In this document: in pieces, positions 1-5,306 of the stretch | How positions within the stretch are numbered: the stretch's first letter is position 1 | How the letters are laid out: every line of letters begins with the position of its first letter | From: Bacteriovoracaceae bacterium UBA7695 | Lineage (GTDB): Bacteria; Bdellovibrionota; Bacteriovoracia; Bacteriovoracales; Bacteriovoracaceae | Length of the DNA: 8,648 bases | Direction of reading: 5' to 3' | Assembly: GCA_002482685.1 (NCBI GenBank) | Contig: DLGL01000012.1 | Coordinates: 6,869 to 15,516, forward strand | Notes under the pieces: generated by a model | The model's input: the letters and a program-made list of their open reading frames with translations, nothing else | Database searches by the model: none | What the model was told of the DNA's origin: nothing | Translations under genes and position numbers: made by a program

Positions 1-318
1 ATTTTCTCTTGGATAATAGGCCACGTTAACGTGTCCCCAGAAAGGAAGCATGTGGTGCTCGCACATACTAAAAAATTCGATGTCCCTGACCGAAACCAGG
101 CCATGGCCTTCACCTGGAAAAATCCCTTCACCTACGGCCTGTTTTGGAGAAATTTCATACCCTGAACAGATCTCTTTAATAGCTTTTGCAAATCTCTCCG
201 GAGTCCTTTGGAGACCCTCTCTGGTGAGATCCTCACCAACAGATTTCAGGATCAATTCTCCGGCATGTTTTGCAGAATCGTTTATGAGGGAGTCTCGCTC
301 GGGCTGAGAAAATTTCAT
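1..318 (-). CDS. folE: GTP cyclohydrolase I (FolE), partial, C-terminus beyond left edge
   Basis: GTP cyclohydrolase I converts GTP to 7,8-dihydroneopterin triphosphate, the first step to tetrahydrofolate and also the entry to deazapurines such as queuosine; it is a cytosolic toroidal multimer. I translated the reverse strand from the ATG at 318-316 and got 106 residues with no stop before the window edge. The family signature is clear: TPER at residues 39-42, SGYE near 52-55, VRDIEFFSMCEHHMLPFWGH near 77-96. C86, H88 and H89 of CEHH correspond to the zinc/active-site region; the second zinc cysteine expected nearer the C-terminus lies outside the window. Family members are about 180-220 residues, so roughly the N-terminal half is seen. 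The start is supported by AGAGGT at 327-322, three bases before the ATG. The gene follows the regulator after a 103-nt gap that contains a perfect 20-bp palindrome (400-419). Confidence 0.95.
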   Translation of the reverse strand, partial: MKFSQPERDSLINDSAKHAGELILKSVGEDLTREGLQRTPERFAKAIKEICSGYEISPKQAVGEGIFPGEGHGLVSVRDIEFFSMCEHHMLPFWGHVNVAYYPREN

Positions 319-321
319 GGT

Positions 322-327
322 ACCTCT
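322..327 (-). promoter_or_regulatory. Ribosome binding site of folE
   Basis: The minus strand reads AAAGAGGTACC immediately before the ATG at 318-316. GAGG is complementary to the 16S anti-Shine-Dalgarno sequence at short but usable spacing. It fixes the folE start, and no other in-frame start with a better site is visible upstream. Confidence 0.7.
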
Positions 328-399
328 TTAGAAATGAGGTGCTCAGTATGTCACAATATGTCTGAGGGGAACAGGCTGTATAGTTTTTGTCTAGGAGTT

Positions 400-419
400 A
401 GTTTAAAGATCTTTAAACT
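400..419. promoter_or_regulatory. Operator-like 20-bp perfect palindrome (site A), upstream of folE
   Basis: The sequence AGTTTAAAGATCTTTAAACT is its own exact reverse complement. It starts 2 bases after the regulator stop codon (424-422) and lies 81 bases before the folE ATG. No T-run follows on either strand, so an intrinsic terminator is unlikely. The same half-sites and spacing (AGTTTAA-N6-TTAAACT) recur at 950-969 and 1865-1884, also in front of genes. A weak promoter candidate for folE (TATACA at 382-377, with a poor -35 at about 405-400) would have its -35 inside the palindrome, which would suit repression. Binding by the adjacent GbsR-like regulator is inference. Confidence 0.7.
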
Positions 420-421
420 GA

Positions 422-892
422 CTAAATGATTGCCATGACAGTATTGAGCATCTTGTCACCTTTACCGATGAGTTTTTCCAATTCTTTAAGACGTTTTGAT
501 TGGATGTCTTGTTCAGAGAGTTCAACCGAAGAGACTTGCTTCAAGTTCTGGAATGATCCTTTAATTTTGGCCATCATGACCTTCTCGCGCCCTCTAAGAA
601 CTCTCTCCACTACAGCCTTTACGTCAGAATTGGCCACGTAGGTACGAGTTCCATCCGGACTGAGCCCGTGCTCCAGAATCACATCATAAATAAGAAGATC
701 CCTGATACTAATGCTCACCAAAGCCTTAGAGATACTAAGCTTCTCCATTAGATTTTTTGCGTCGAGAGGCGTCTGGCTTAGGAATAGGTGAAACCATATC
801 TTCCCGTGAATATTTTTAAAACCCCAGTATTGGATAAATTCACCAACTAACTCGCAAAGGTTATCAATTTCAGGAGATTTTTTATTTTTCAC
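422..892 (-). CDS. GbsR/MarR-type winged-helix transcriptional regulator
   Basis: This 156-residue protein is probably a dimeric DNA-binding regulator. The N-terminal WGFKNIHGKIWFHLFLS (about 23-39) followed by LDAKNLMEKLSISKALVSISIRDL (about 43-66) matches the GbsR-type variant of the MarR winged-helix fold: 'G..R/K.HG.IW..L.LS', then a helix-turn-helix with 'SKALVSIS' as recognition helix. A wing follows at about 72-88 (ILEHGLSPDGTRTY). The C-terminal part (about 92-150) is charged and helical and probably a dimerisation coiled coil. No ligand pocket can be assigned; choline control, known for Bacillus GbsR, should not be assumed. The start is GTG at 892-890, supported by GAGGA at 903-899 with 6-base spacing. 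The gene has its own probable promoter and is flanked by copies of one inverted repeat (400-419, 950-969), with a third at 1865-1884, suggesting autoregulation and control of its neighbours. Confidence 0.85.
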   Translation of the reverse strand: MKNKKSPEIDNLCELVGEFIQYWGFKNIHGKIWFHLFLSQTPLDAKNLMEKLSISKALVSISIRDLLIYDVILEHGLSPDGTRTYVANSDVKAVVERVLRGREKVMMAKIKGSFQNLKQVSSVELSEQDIQSKRLKELEKLIGKGDKMLNTVMAII

Positions 893-898
893 AGGAAT

Positions 899-903
899 TC
901 CTC
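899..903 (-). promoter_or_regulatory. Ribosome binding site deciding a GTG start for the regulator
   Basis: The minus strand reads ATGAGGAATTCCT and then GTG. GAGGA sits 6 bases before the GTG at 892-890. The ATG at 905-903 is in another frame and meets a stop after seven codons, so it is not the start. This supports GTG as the initiation codon. Confidence 0.65.
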
Positions 904-922
904 ATATTCAAATAGTAATCAA

Positions 923-950
923 ATCATAGCAAAGTGATGGATTTAATCAA
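923..950 (-). promoter_or_regulatory. Probable sigma-70-type promoter of the regulator gene
   Basis: On the minus strand TTGATT (950-945) and TATGAT (928-923) are separated by 16 bases. They match the -35 consensus at 4 of 6 and the -10 consensus at 5 of 6 positions. The -10 lies about 31 bases before the GTG start, leaving a short leader with the ribosome binding site. The -35 directly abuts and overlaps by one base the inverted repeat at 950-969, a geometry typical of an autoregulatory operator. No start site has been mapped. Confidence 0.5.
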
Positions 951-969
951 GTTTTAATGGACTTAAACC
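950..969. promoter_or_regulatory. Operator-like imperfect inverted repeat (site B), upstream of the regulator
   Basis: The plus strand reads AGTTTTAATGGACTTAAACC. Compared with AGTTTAA-N6-TTAAACT it has one mismatch in each half-site and identical spacing to sites A and C. It lies in the 90-nt gap between the prenyl synthase stop (985-983) and the regulator start, touching the proposed -35. It is the weakest of the three copies; its position at the regulator's own promoter is the main reason to take it as a real site. Confidence 0.5.
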
Positions 970-982
970 GAGTATAGGAAAT

Positions 983-1858
983 CTATTTTTGCCTGGTAAT
1001 AAGAAACCCCATGAGTTGAGACAGGGCGGTTGTATCGGCGTCTTTTAAGCTACCCAGCAAGATACCGATATCTGCCATAATAGATTCGGCCTGATTCTGA
1101 ATCTGAAGTTTGGCCTCATCCATTTGCTGATTACTCCAGGGAACCTGTTGGAAGTGACTCTTTCTTAATTGATGGACCGGGTAGTAGAGTTCTGGGTACA
1201 AAGTAATGAGTTTCAAGGTTGTGGTATTTATAAGGCCTTCTTTAAGATCTTTGGCAAAATCTTTACCCGTCTCTTCAGAATAGTCTAAGTTGTCGTCTAT
1301 GAGCTGAAAAATTCTTCCTAGATTAAGGCCAATCTTTCTACATGTTTCTATAGTTGTAGGGTCTTTGTTGGCCACGATGGCAGCTGCTGAGCAGCACCAC
1401 GCTAAAAGTGCGCCAGTTTTTTTCTCCGCAACTTCCCGGAGTTCATCGAAGGTGATCACTTCTTTACTTTTGAGCTCATCTTGCAAAAATTCACCTTCAA
1501 CAATATTTTGAAGAGTCTCGGCCAGTGTTTTAAGTATTCCAAACTGATGAGATTCAACAAGTTCAGCAATTACCTTGGCCAGAAGAAAGTCACCTGCAAG
1601 TACAGCCTTGGAATTAGAAACTAATTGGTTGAGGGCTTTTTGACCCCGTCTTGTTTCTGCTTCATCTATGACATCGTCATGAATTAATGAGGCGTTATGA
1701 ATCATCTCAGCTGCACGGGATATTAATAGGGTATCTTTATTTGAAAGTTGAAATATGTCCCCGAAAAGTTTGATAAGTTGGGGTCTGATCATTTTTCCGG
1801 TGTTGGCCATGTAACTGTCGATAAGGTTTTGAACAAGCATTTCCATATTTCTATCCAT
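983..1858 (-). CDS. ispB: Long-chain all-trans polyprenyl diphosphate synthase (IspB/HepT type)
   Basis: This cytosolic enzyme adds isopentenyl diphosphate repeatedly to an allylic primer to give the long prenyl diphosphate that MenA attaches to the naphthoquinone ring. Both Mg-binding aspartate motifs are present: DDVID at residues 61-65 within IHNASLIHDDVIDEAETRRG, and DDNLD at 188-192 after FQLI. GKMIRP (21-26) matches the GK..RP substrate loop, and KDLKEGLINTTTLKL (204-217) the 'GKDL.EG..T.P' segment with the usual proline missing. At 291 residues it is about 30 shorter than E. coli IspB (323). Product chain length cannot be read from sequence. The ATG at 1858-1856 has no good Shine-Dalgarno sequence; GGAT inside the first codons could serve an alternative ATG at residue 5 (1846-1844). 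A 20-bp inverted repeat ends 7 bases upstream. The gene follows menE by 47 nt, so the product serves the same pathway. Confidence 0.9.
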   Translation of the reverse strand: MDRNMEMLVQNLIDSYMANTGKMIRPQLIKLFGDIFQLSNKDTLLISRAAEMIHNASLIHDDVIDEAETRRGQKALNQLVSNSKAVLAGDFLLAKVIAELVESHQFGILKTLAETLQNIVEGEFLQDELKSKEVITFDELREVAEKKTGALLAWCCSAAAIVANKDPTTIETCRKIGLNLGRIFQLIDDNLDYSEETGKDFAKDLKEGLINTTTLKLITLYPELYYPVHQLRKSHFQQVPWSNQQMDEAKLQIQNQAESIMADIGILLGSLKDADTTALSQLMGFLITRQK

Positions 1859-1864
1859 TTGAGT

Positions 1865-1884
1865 AGTTTAAGAGATCTTAAACT
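1865..1884. promoter_or_regulatory. Operator-like inverted repeat (site C), upstream of the prenyl synthase
   Basis: AGTTTAAGAGATCTTAAACT has 9-bp arms around a 2-base centre and full AGTTTAA-N6-TTAAACT half-sites. It fills most of the 47-nt gap between menE and the prenyl synthase, ending 6 bases before the annotated ATG. It could be an operator at a promoter within the gap (no convincing -35/-10 was found), or a roadblock to transcription arriving from the men operon. As RNA it could form an 8-bp stem with a 4-base loop, but no T-run follows, so a terminator is unlikely. Confidence 0.65.
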
Positions 1885-1905
1885 CAGGAGCACTTCTAAG
1901 GAAGC

Positions 1906-2997
1906 CTAACTTTGGCGTGTCTTAAATTTGCCTAAGTCCGTTCTTTGGAACGATTGAAATTTCTTAATAGAGTGAATTTTTATTGGCCTGATAAGATTAA
2001 GGAAAGCCTCTACTTGGGTTTCAGTGATGTGATTCAATATATTGAGAACTAAAATGGATCCCTCCCTCTCACTATGGGCAGTTTGCAGTTCCATCATTCC
2101 CCAGCAGTTGTGTTCGAGGTTAAATTTGTCTAATACTTCCTTGAGAGCGATCATATTGATTAGATGCCCTGAGCTCTTGATTTGGCCATCATCTCTCCCT
2201 AATACTTTTAACCCACCGTCATGAATGACACCTTTATCAGCAAGTTTTAGAAAACCTTCCGAGTCCAGAAAATTTGCTACGGGAGTTATTTTCCAGCTAT
2301 GAGTCTTCCTTACCTCGTAGCTATAAAATGATTGGCTTCGCACCATAATATTTTGATTTGAATCGATTTTAAGTTGATGCACAGGCAAAGGAATATAGAG
2401 GCCGTTTTTGTTAGTTCCTGAACATAATTGAGAGGATACTTCAGTCATACCAAAGGTCCGGACCAGAGGCCAACCTAGTGCCACAAATCTTTTTGCAAGT
2501 TCTCTGCCGAGAAAATCTCCTCCAACCAAGGCAAATCTCAATGTCTTGGGGGCCCAAATCTTGTTAATAACTAAATCATAGACCTGAGTGGGTACGAGGG
2601 AAATAATGGTCACTTCAGAATTTTGAATTTTGTCCACTACCTCATTAGGGGACCATGGCCTTAATTGAACCGGTATGTGATTCAAAATCATTGCTCTAAA
2701 ATAAATTGAAAGACCTCCAATGTGGTATTCCGGAAGTGATGCTCCCCACCGGTCATTGGAAGTTAATCCTAAATGTTCATTTACGGCCATCGCATTAGTA
2801 AAAAGTGATTGTTTTGAAATCAAGTATCCTTTCCAGTCACCTCCAGTTGTTCCAGAAGAAGATAGAAGATAATGATTCTTTATACCCATATCTGAAAAAA
2901 CTTGAGTAAGTTCTTCACGTTCTTTTTTTGATAACGATGGAACGAGAAAATGATTTTCAGGGCCTTCTGAAATTAAATTGAACACAGACGGCTCCAT
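1906..2997 (-). CDS. menE: o-Succinylbenzoate-CoA ligase (MenE), short form
   Basis: MenE adenylates o-succinylbenzoate with ATP and transfers it to CoA, making the substrate of MenB. The adenylate-forming (ANL) core motifs appear in order. The nucleotide-binding loop is SSSGTTGGDWKG (46-57), which carries one extra residue relative to SGTTG.PKG. LVPTQ lies at 134-138 and TFGMTE at 181-186. ADKGVIHDGGLKVLGRDDGQIKSSG (253-277) holds the ribose-binding Asp254 and the hinge, and RTDLGKFK (352-359) the catalytic K357. The protein is 363 residues against about 451 in E. coli: the region before the nucleotide-binding loop is only about 46 residues, far less than usual, while the C-terminal domain is complete. 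The ATG at 2997-2995 overlaps menC by 25 nt and has no clear Shine-Dalgarno sequence, implying coupled translation. The assignment as MenE rather than another acyl-CoA ligase rests on these motifs plus position beside menC and menB. Confidence 0.88.
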   Translation of the reverse strand: MEPSVFNLISEGPENHFLVPSLSKKEREELTQVFSDMGIKNHYLLSSSGTTGGDWKGYLISKQSLFTNAMAVNEHLGLTSNDRWGASLPEYHIGGLSIYFRAMILNHIPVQLRPWSPNEVVDKIQNSEVTIISLVPTQVYDLVINKIWAPKTLRFALVGGDFLGRELAKRFVALGWPLVRTFGMTEVSSQLCSGTNKNGLYIPLPVHQLKIDSNQNIMVRSQSFYSYEVRKTHSWKITPVANFLDSEGFLKLADKGVIHDGGLKVLGRDDGQIKSSGHLINMIALKEVLDKFNLEHNCWGMMELQTAHSEREGSILVLNILNHITETQVEAFLNLIRPIKIHSIKKFQSFQRTDLGKFKTRQS

Positions 2998-3812
2998 GAT
3001 AGATCATTGATTTCTTCCAGATAAAGGGAGACTGCCTTCTTGTCAGGAAGAAAACCCTCAGTGTAGTTGCCTTTAAAAAGTTGTGGCTCATTTTCGTAGA
3101 GATGTGGGGTAAGTAAACCGTGATACTGAGTCAGATCACCGCGAGAGACGAGTTCACGATAGACATGGAGTGAACCTAGAGAGCTACCCATGTAGCCACT
3201 AAAAACAGTTGAGGTCGGAAGGACATCTAGAAAATTTCGATTCGGTTTATAAATAAGCGTTTTAAAGGGAAAGCCATCGATAAAATCTCTTGCTGAGGGG
3301 ATGGGAATCTCTGACCATGGAGTATCCCAGCTGGGATCCTCAATATAGTCGATCCTGAGAATCTGCTCGATTTCAAGTTGAGCTAGATACTTATAAATCT
3401 CATTCTCAGTAAAAAGTCCGTTTGCATCCAAACGCATCCTGCAGTTAGAATTAAGGATATCCTTTGGTATTTGATCATCTTTATGTTTGATTTTGTATTT
3501 GATGACAGGGGAGTTAACTTCTGAACCTTCATGCCATAGCTGATGGTTCAAAAATTTTATGTTAGGCAATGGGGTTTTTGGAGTTCTAATTTGTCTTACG
3601 AGACTTAGATGGTAAGGATGACTTTTATCGGGAAAAGATTCTAAAAAAGAATCTATTTTTTGATCTCCCAACACTGTATGGGGGAAATAATCGGCCATTT
3701 CATAATTTCTATTTTCTGCCTTTAGGTAAATACCAGTTTTTATCGTCGAATCTGTAAGGCGATTTAGCGATTTTAGTGGCTTAATCTGGTAGGTACTAAA
3801 GTAGACGTCCAT
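2973..3812 (-). CDS. menC: o-Succinylbenzoate synthase (MenC), divergent enolase-superfamily enzyme
   Basis: MenC dehydrates SHCHC to o-succinylbenzoate. The protein is very divergent, as is usual for this family, but the enolase-superfamily landmarks are readable. KIK at 107-109 corresponds to the KxK lysines, D129 in RLDANG is the first metal ligand and E158 in YIEDP the second. D176 in SARDF is a likely third ligand, and K189 in LIYKPN the opposite lysine. SGYMGSSLG (205-213) aligns with the SS.ESS.G segment, with Gly in place of the usual Glu. It has 279 residues against 320 in E. coli, with shortening mainly in the barrel between the second metal ligand and K189. It overlaps menA by 17 nt and menE by 25 nt. 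Its setting between menA and menE supports the function; the divergence means activity should not be taken for granted. Confidence 0.85.
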   Translation of the reverse strand: MDVYFSTYQIKPLKSLNRLTDSTIKTGIYLKAENRNYEMADYFPHTVLGDQKIDSFLESFPDKSHPYHLSLVRQIRTPKTPLPNIKFLNHQLWHEGSEVNSPVIKYKIKHKDDQIPKDILNSNCRMRLDANGLFTENEIYKYLAQLEIEQILRIDYIEDPSWDTPWSEIPIPSARDFIDGFPFKTLIYKPNRNFLDVLPTSTVFSGYMGSSLGSLHVYRELVSRGDLTQYHGLLTPHLYENEPQLFKGNYTEGFLPDKKAVSLYLEEINDLSWSRLCSI

Positions 3813-4656
3813 AGTTGATATCCAAAATGGTAAATATTGAAAAGACTATGAGATGGAGAGCGGAAATTTTCAAACCCACATTAAGATCCCGTCCTTCTTT
3901 TTTAAAAATGAGAACACAGAATGGCACGGCAATTAAAAGACCAAGAAAACTTATACTGGTACCCATTGCTATCAGAGCAGATAAAAAGTAGGGGATAAGT
4001 ATAGTGCAGGCAATAAGAAGTCTATAGCTCGTCACAGACATCCTAGTGGCAAGGGTTCGTTTGTTCACTTTGCTATCTAGTTCTCGGTCCCGGAGATTAT
4101 TAATACCAATAAAAGTTACGGCCAGAAGTCCCATCTGACATGCGAGCACGGTACTTGTGATACTAATTGTTTGGGTAAATACAAAGAGTGAGCCAAGAAA
4201 GGAAAACAGACCAAAAAAAAGAAAAACAAAAAGTTCCCCTAAGCCCCTATAGGCCAAAGAAACAATTCCACCAGTATAACCATAGGATAAGTAGAGAGAG
4301 ACCAATCCCAGTATTAAAATGATAGGTCCTCCGTGAATAACAACAGGAATGGCGAACAGAAGAGCACCTACTAATGATCCATAGGCCCAACTTTTAATAG
4401 TTGACTCTGAAACAAGTCCAGAAGCGGTAACTCTTTGCGGCCCCACTCGCACAAGATCACTTCCTTTTTGATGGTCAATTAAGTCATTAAAAAAGTTTGT
4501 CGCCATCTGGATGAGCATTGCTGAGAATATCGTACAAAGAAGTAAGTATAGAGGAATTTGATTATTAAGTTTGAGTCCATAAAAGTAGGCCACCATTGGG
4601 GGAGCAACACTCACAATAAGGGTTTTTGGCCTAGAGGCTATTATAAAGTTCTTCAA
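3796..4656 (-). CDS. menA: 1,4-Dihydroxy-2-naphthoate polyprenyltransferase (MenA)
   Basis: MenA is an integral inner-membrane UbiA-family prenyltransferase that joins DHNA to the polyprenyl diphosphate with loss of CO2, giving demethylmenaquinol. The first Mg/diphosphate motif is NFFNDLIDHQKGSD (54-67), followed by RVGPQRVTASGLVS (70-83), a run characteristic of MenA rather than UbiA. The second aspartate motif is NNLRDRELD (186-194). Between and after them lie several hydrophobic segments (about 11-27, 34-54, 91-107, 111-127, 141-160, 168-185, 211-230, 234-250, 262-280), giving roughly nine membrane passes. It has 286 residues; E. coli MenA has 308. The start is TTG at 4656-4654, in a 4-nt TTGA overlap with the menH stop, and AAAGGA about 5 bases upstream supports it. 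Its substrate comes from the prenyl synthase two genes downstream. Confidence 0.95.
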   Translation of the reverse strand: MKNFIIASRPKTLIVSVAPPMVAYFYGLKLNNQIPLYLLLCTIFSAMLIQMATNFFNDLIDHQKGSDLVRVGPQRVTASGLVSESTIKSWAYGSLVGALLFAIPVVIHGGPIILILGLVSLYLSYGYTGGIVSLAYRGLGELFVFLFFGLFSFLGSLFVFTQTISITSTVLACQMGLLAVTFIGINNLRDRELDSKVNKRTLATRMSVTSYRLLIACTILIPYFLSALIAMGTSISFLGLLIAVPFCVLIFKKEGRDLNVGLKISALHLIVFSIFTILDINYGRLL

Positions 4657-5306
4657 TTGATTCCTTTGCGGTGAAAGAGCTCTCGTATTTCTGAGACCGC
4701 TTTAAGTGCGCGGTGGTCTGATTGGACTGTCACAACTTCTATTTCTAGAGGGACAATTTTGTCCTTCATGATTTTTTTATATTTAAGATCTTTGTTCCCA
4801 ACAACCCATGTGATCTTATGGCGGTTGATACTGAGAAGGGGCCCCTGGAAGTTAGACTGAGATGGTCTGAAACTTTCTAAGAGCTTAGCACTTCTTAGTA
4901 GTTTTTCTTGCGTGAGCCATCCATCTATTTTAGATGAATTAAATAGATCCAGCTGATCCCAGAATGAAATGAAATCGCTCACAGGCAGAGTGTTCATTTT
5001 TTCAATGATGGAATCTTCCCACATTCTCTTCTCAACTCTTTCATCAGCTTCCAGACCCGGATGGGAACTTATAAGTATAACTTGCGATAGATTAAAATCA
5101 TTATTAATGGCTATTTCCAGGGCGAGCCTTCCACCATAAGAGTACCCGATGAGGGCATCATCCTTCTGGGTTTTAAGCTCTCGCATTGTATCTATTTCCT
5201 CAGAGTATAAGTCATGCACCATCGAGTTTTGGCCCTCTTTAATAATAGGCAACCAATCATCTGGAGATCCGAAAAGACCATGATAGAAGTGCCTCACACG
5301 CGCCAT
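4653..5306 (-). CDS. menH: SHCHC synthase (MenH), alpha/beta hydrolase
   Basis: MenH eliminates pyruvate from SEPHCHC to give SHCHC. It is a small alpha/beta-hydrolase-fold lyase with a Ser-Asp-His triad. Visible are the oxyanion-loop motif HGLFGSPDDW (9-18), the nucleophile elbow GYSYGG with S56, ISSHPGLEADER (79-90) typical of MenH, the probable acid D173 in GNKDLK, and H198 in SDHRALK. At 217 residues it is somewhat shorter than E. coli MenH (252). The reading frame stays open upstream to 5414, but I place the start at the ATG at 5306-5304: the HG..G..W motif belongs near the N-terminus, and the extra residues would lie wholly inside menD. This start overlaps menD by 13 nt, with GGGGA directly before it as a poor Shine-Dalgarno sequence, so translation is likely coupled to menD. 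It ends in a 4-nt overlap with menA. Confidence 0.9.
   Translation of the reverse strand: MARVRHFYHGLFGSPDDWLPIIKEGQNSMVHDLYSEEIDTMRELKTQKDDALIGYSYGGRLALEIAINNDFNLSQVILISSHPGLEADERVEKRMWEDSIIEKMNTLPVSDFISFWDQLDLFNSSKIDGWLTQEKLLRSAKLLESFRPSQSNFQGPLLSINRHKITWVVGNKDLKYKKIMKDKIVPLEIEVVTVQSDHRALKAVSEIRELFHRKGIN

Noticed and set aside
400..419. Perfect palindrome read as a rho-independent terminator after the regulator gene
   Set aside because: The stem is AT-rich with no usable loop at full pairing, there is no following T-run on either strand, and the same half-sites recur upstream of other genes, which fits operators better.
50..429. Plus-strand open frames opposite folE and the following gap
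   Set aside because: The minus strand carries an unmistakable GTP cyclohydrolase I here. The plus-strand frames have no recognisable motif and are antisense shadows.
426..641. Plus-strand open frame opposite the regulator gene
   Set aside because: It is antisense to a clear winged-helix gene, with no ribosome binding site or domain.
893..902. AGGAATTCCT, a 10-bp palindrome over the regulator ribosome binding site
   Set aside because: It is too short and has no loop for a stable RNA structure, and it is unrelated to the repeated operator; probably chance.
1238..1255. TTTAAGATCTTT-like strings inside the prenyl synthase gene (also near 4778-4792 in menH) as further operator copies
   Set aside because: They lack the outer AGT/ACT bases and the symmetric spacing, and are explained by Lys-Asp-Leu-Lys type codons.
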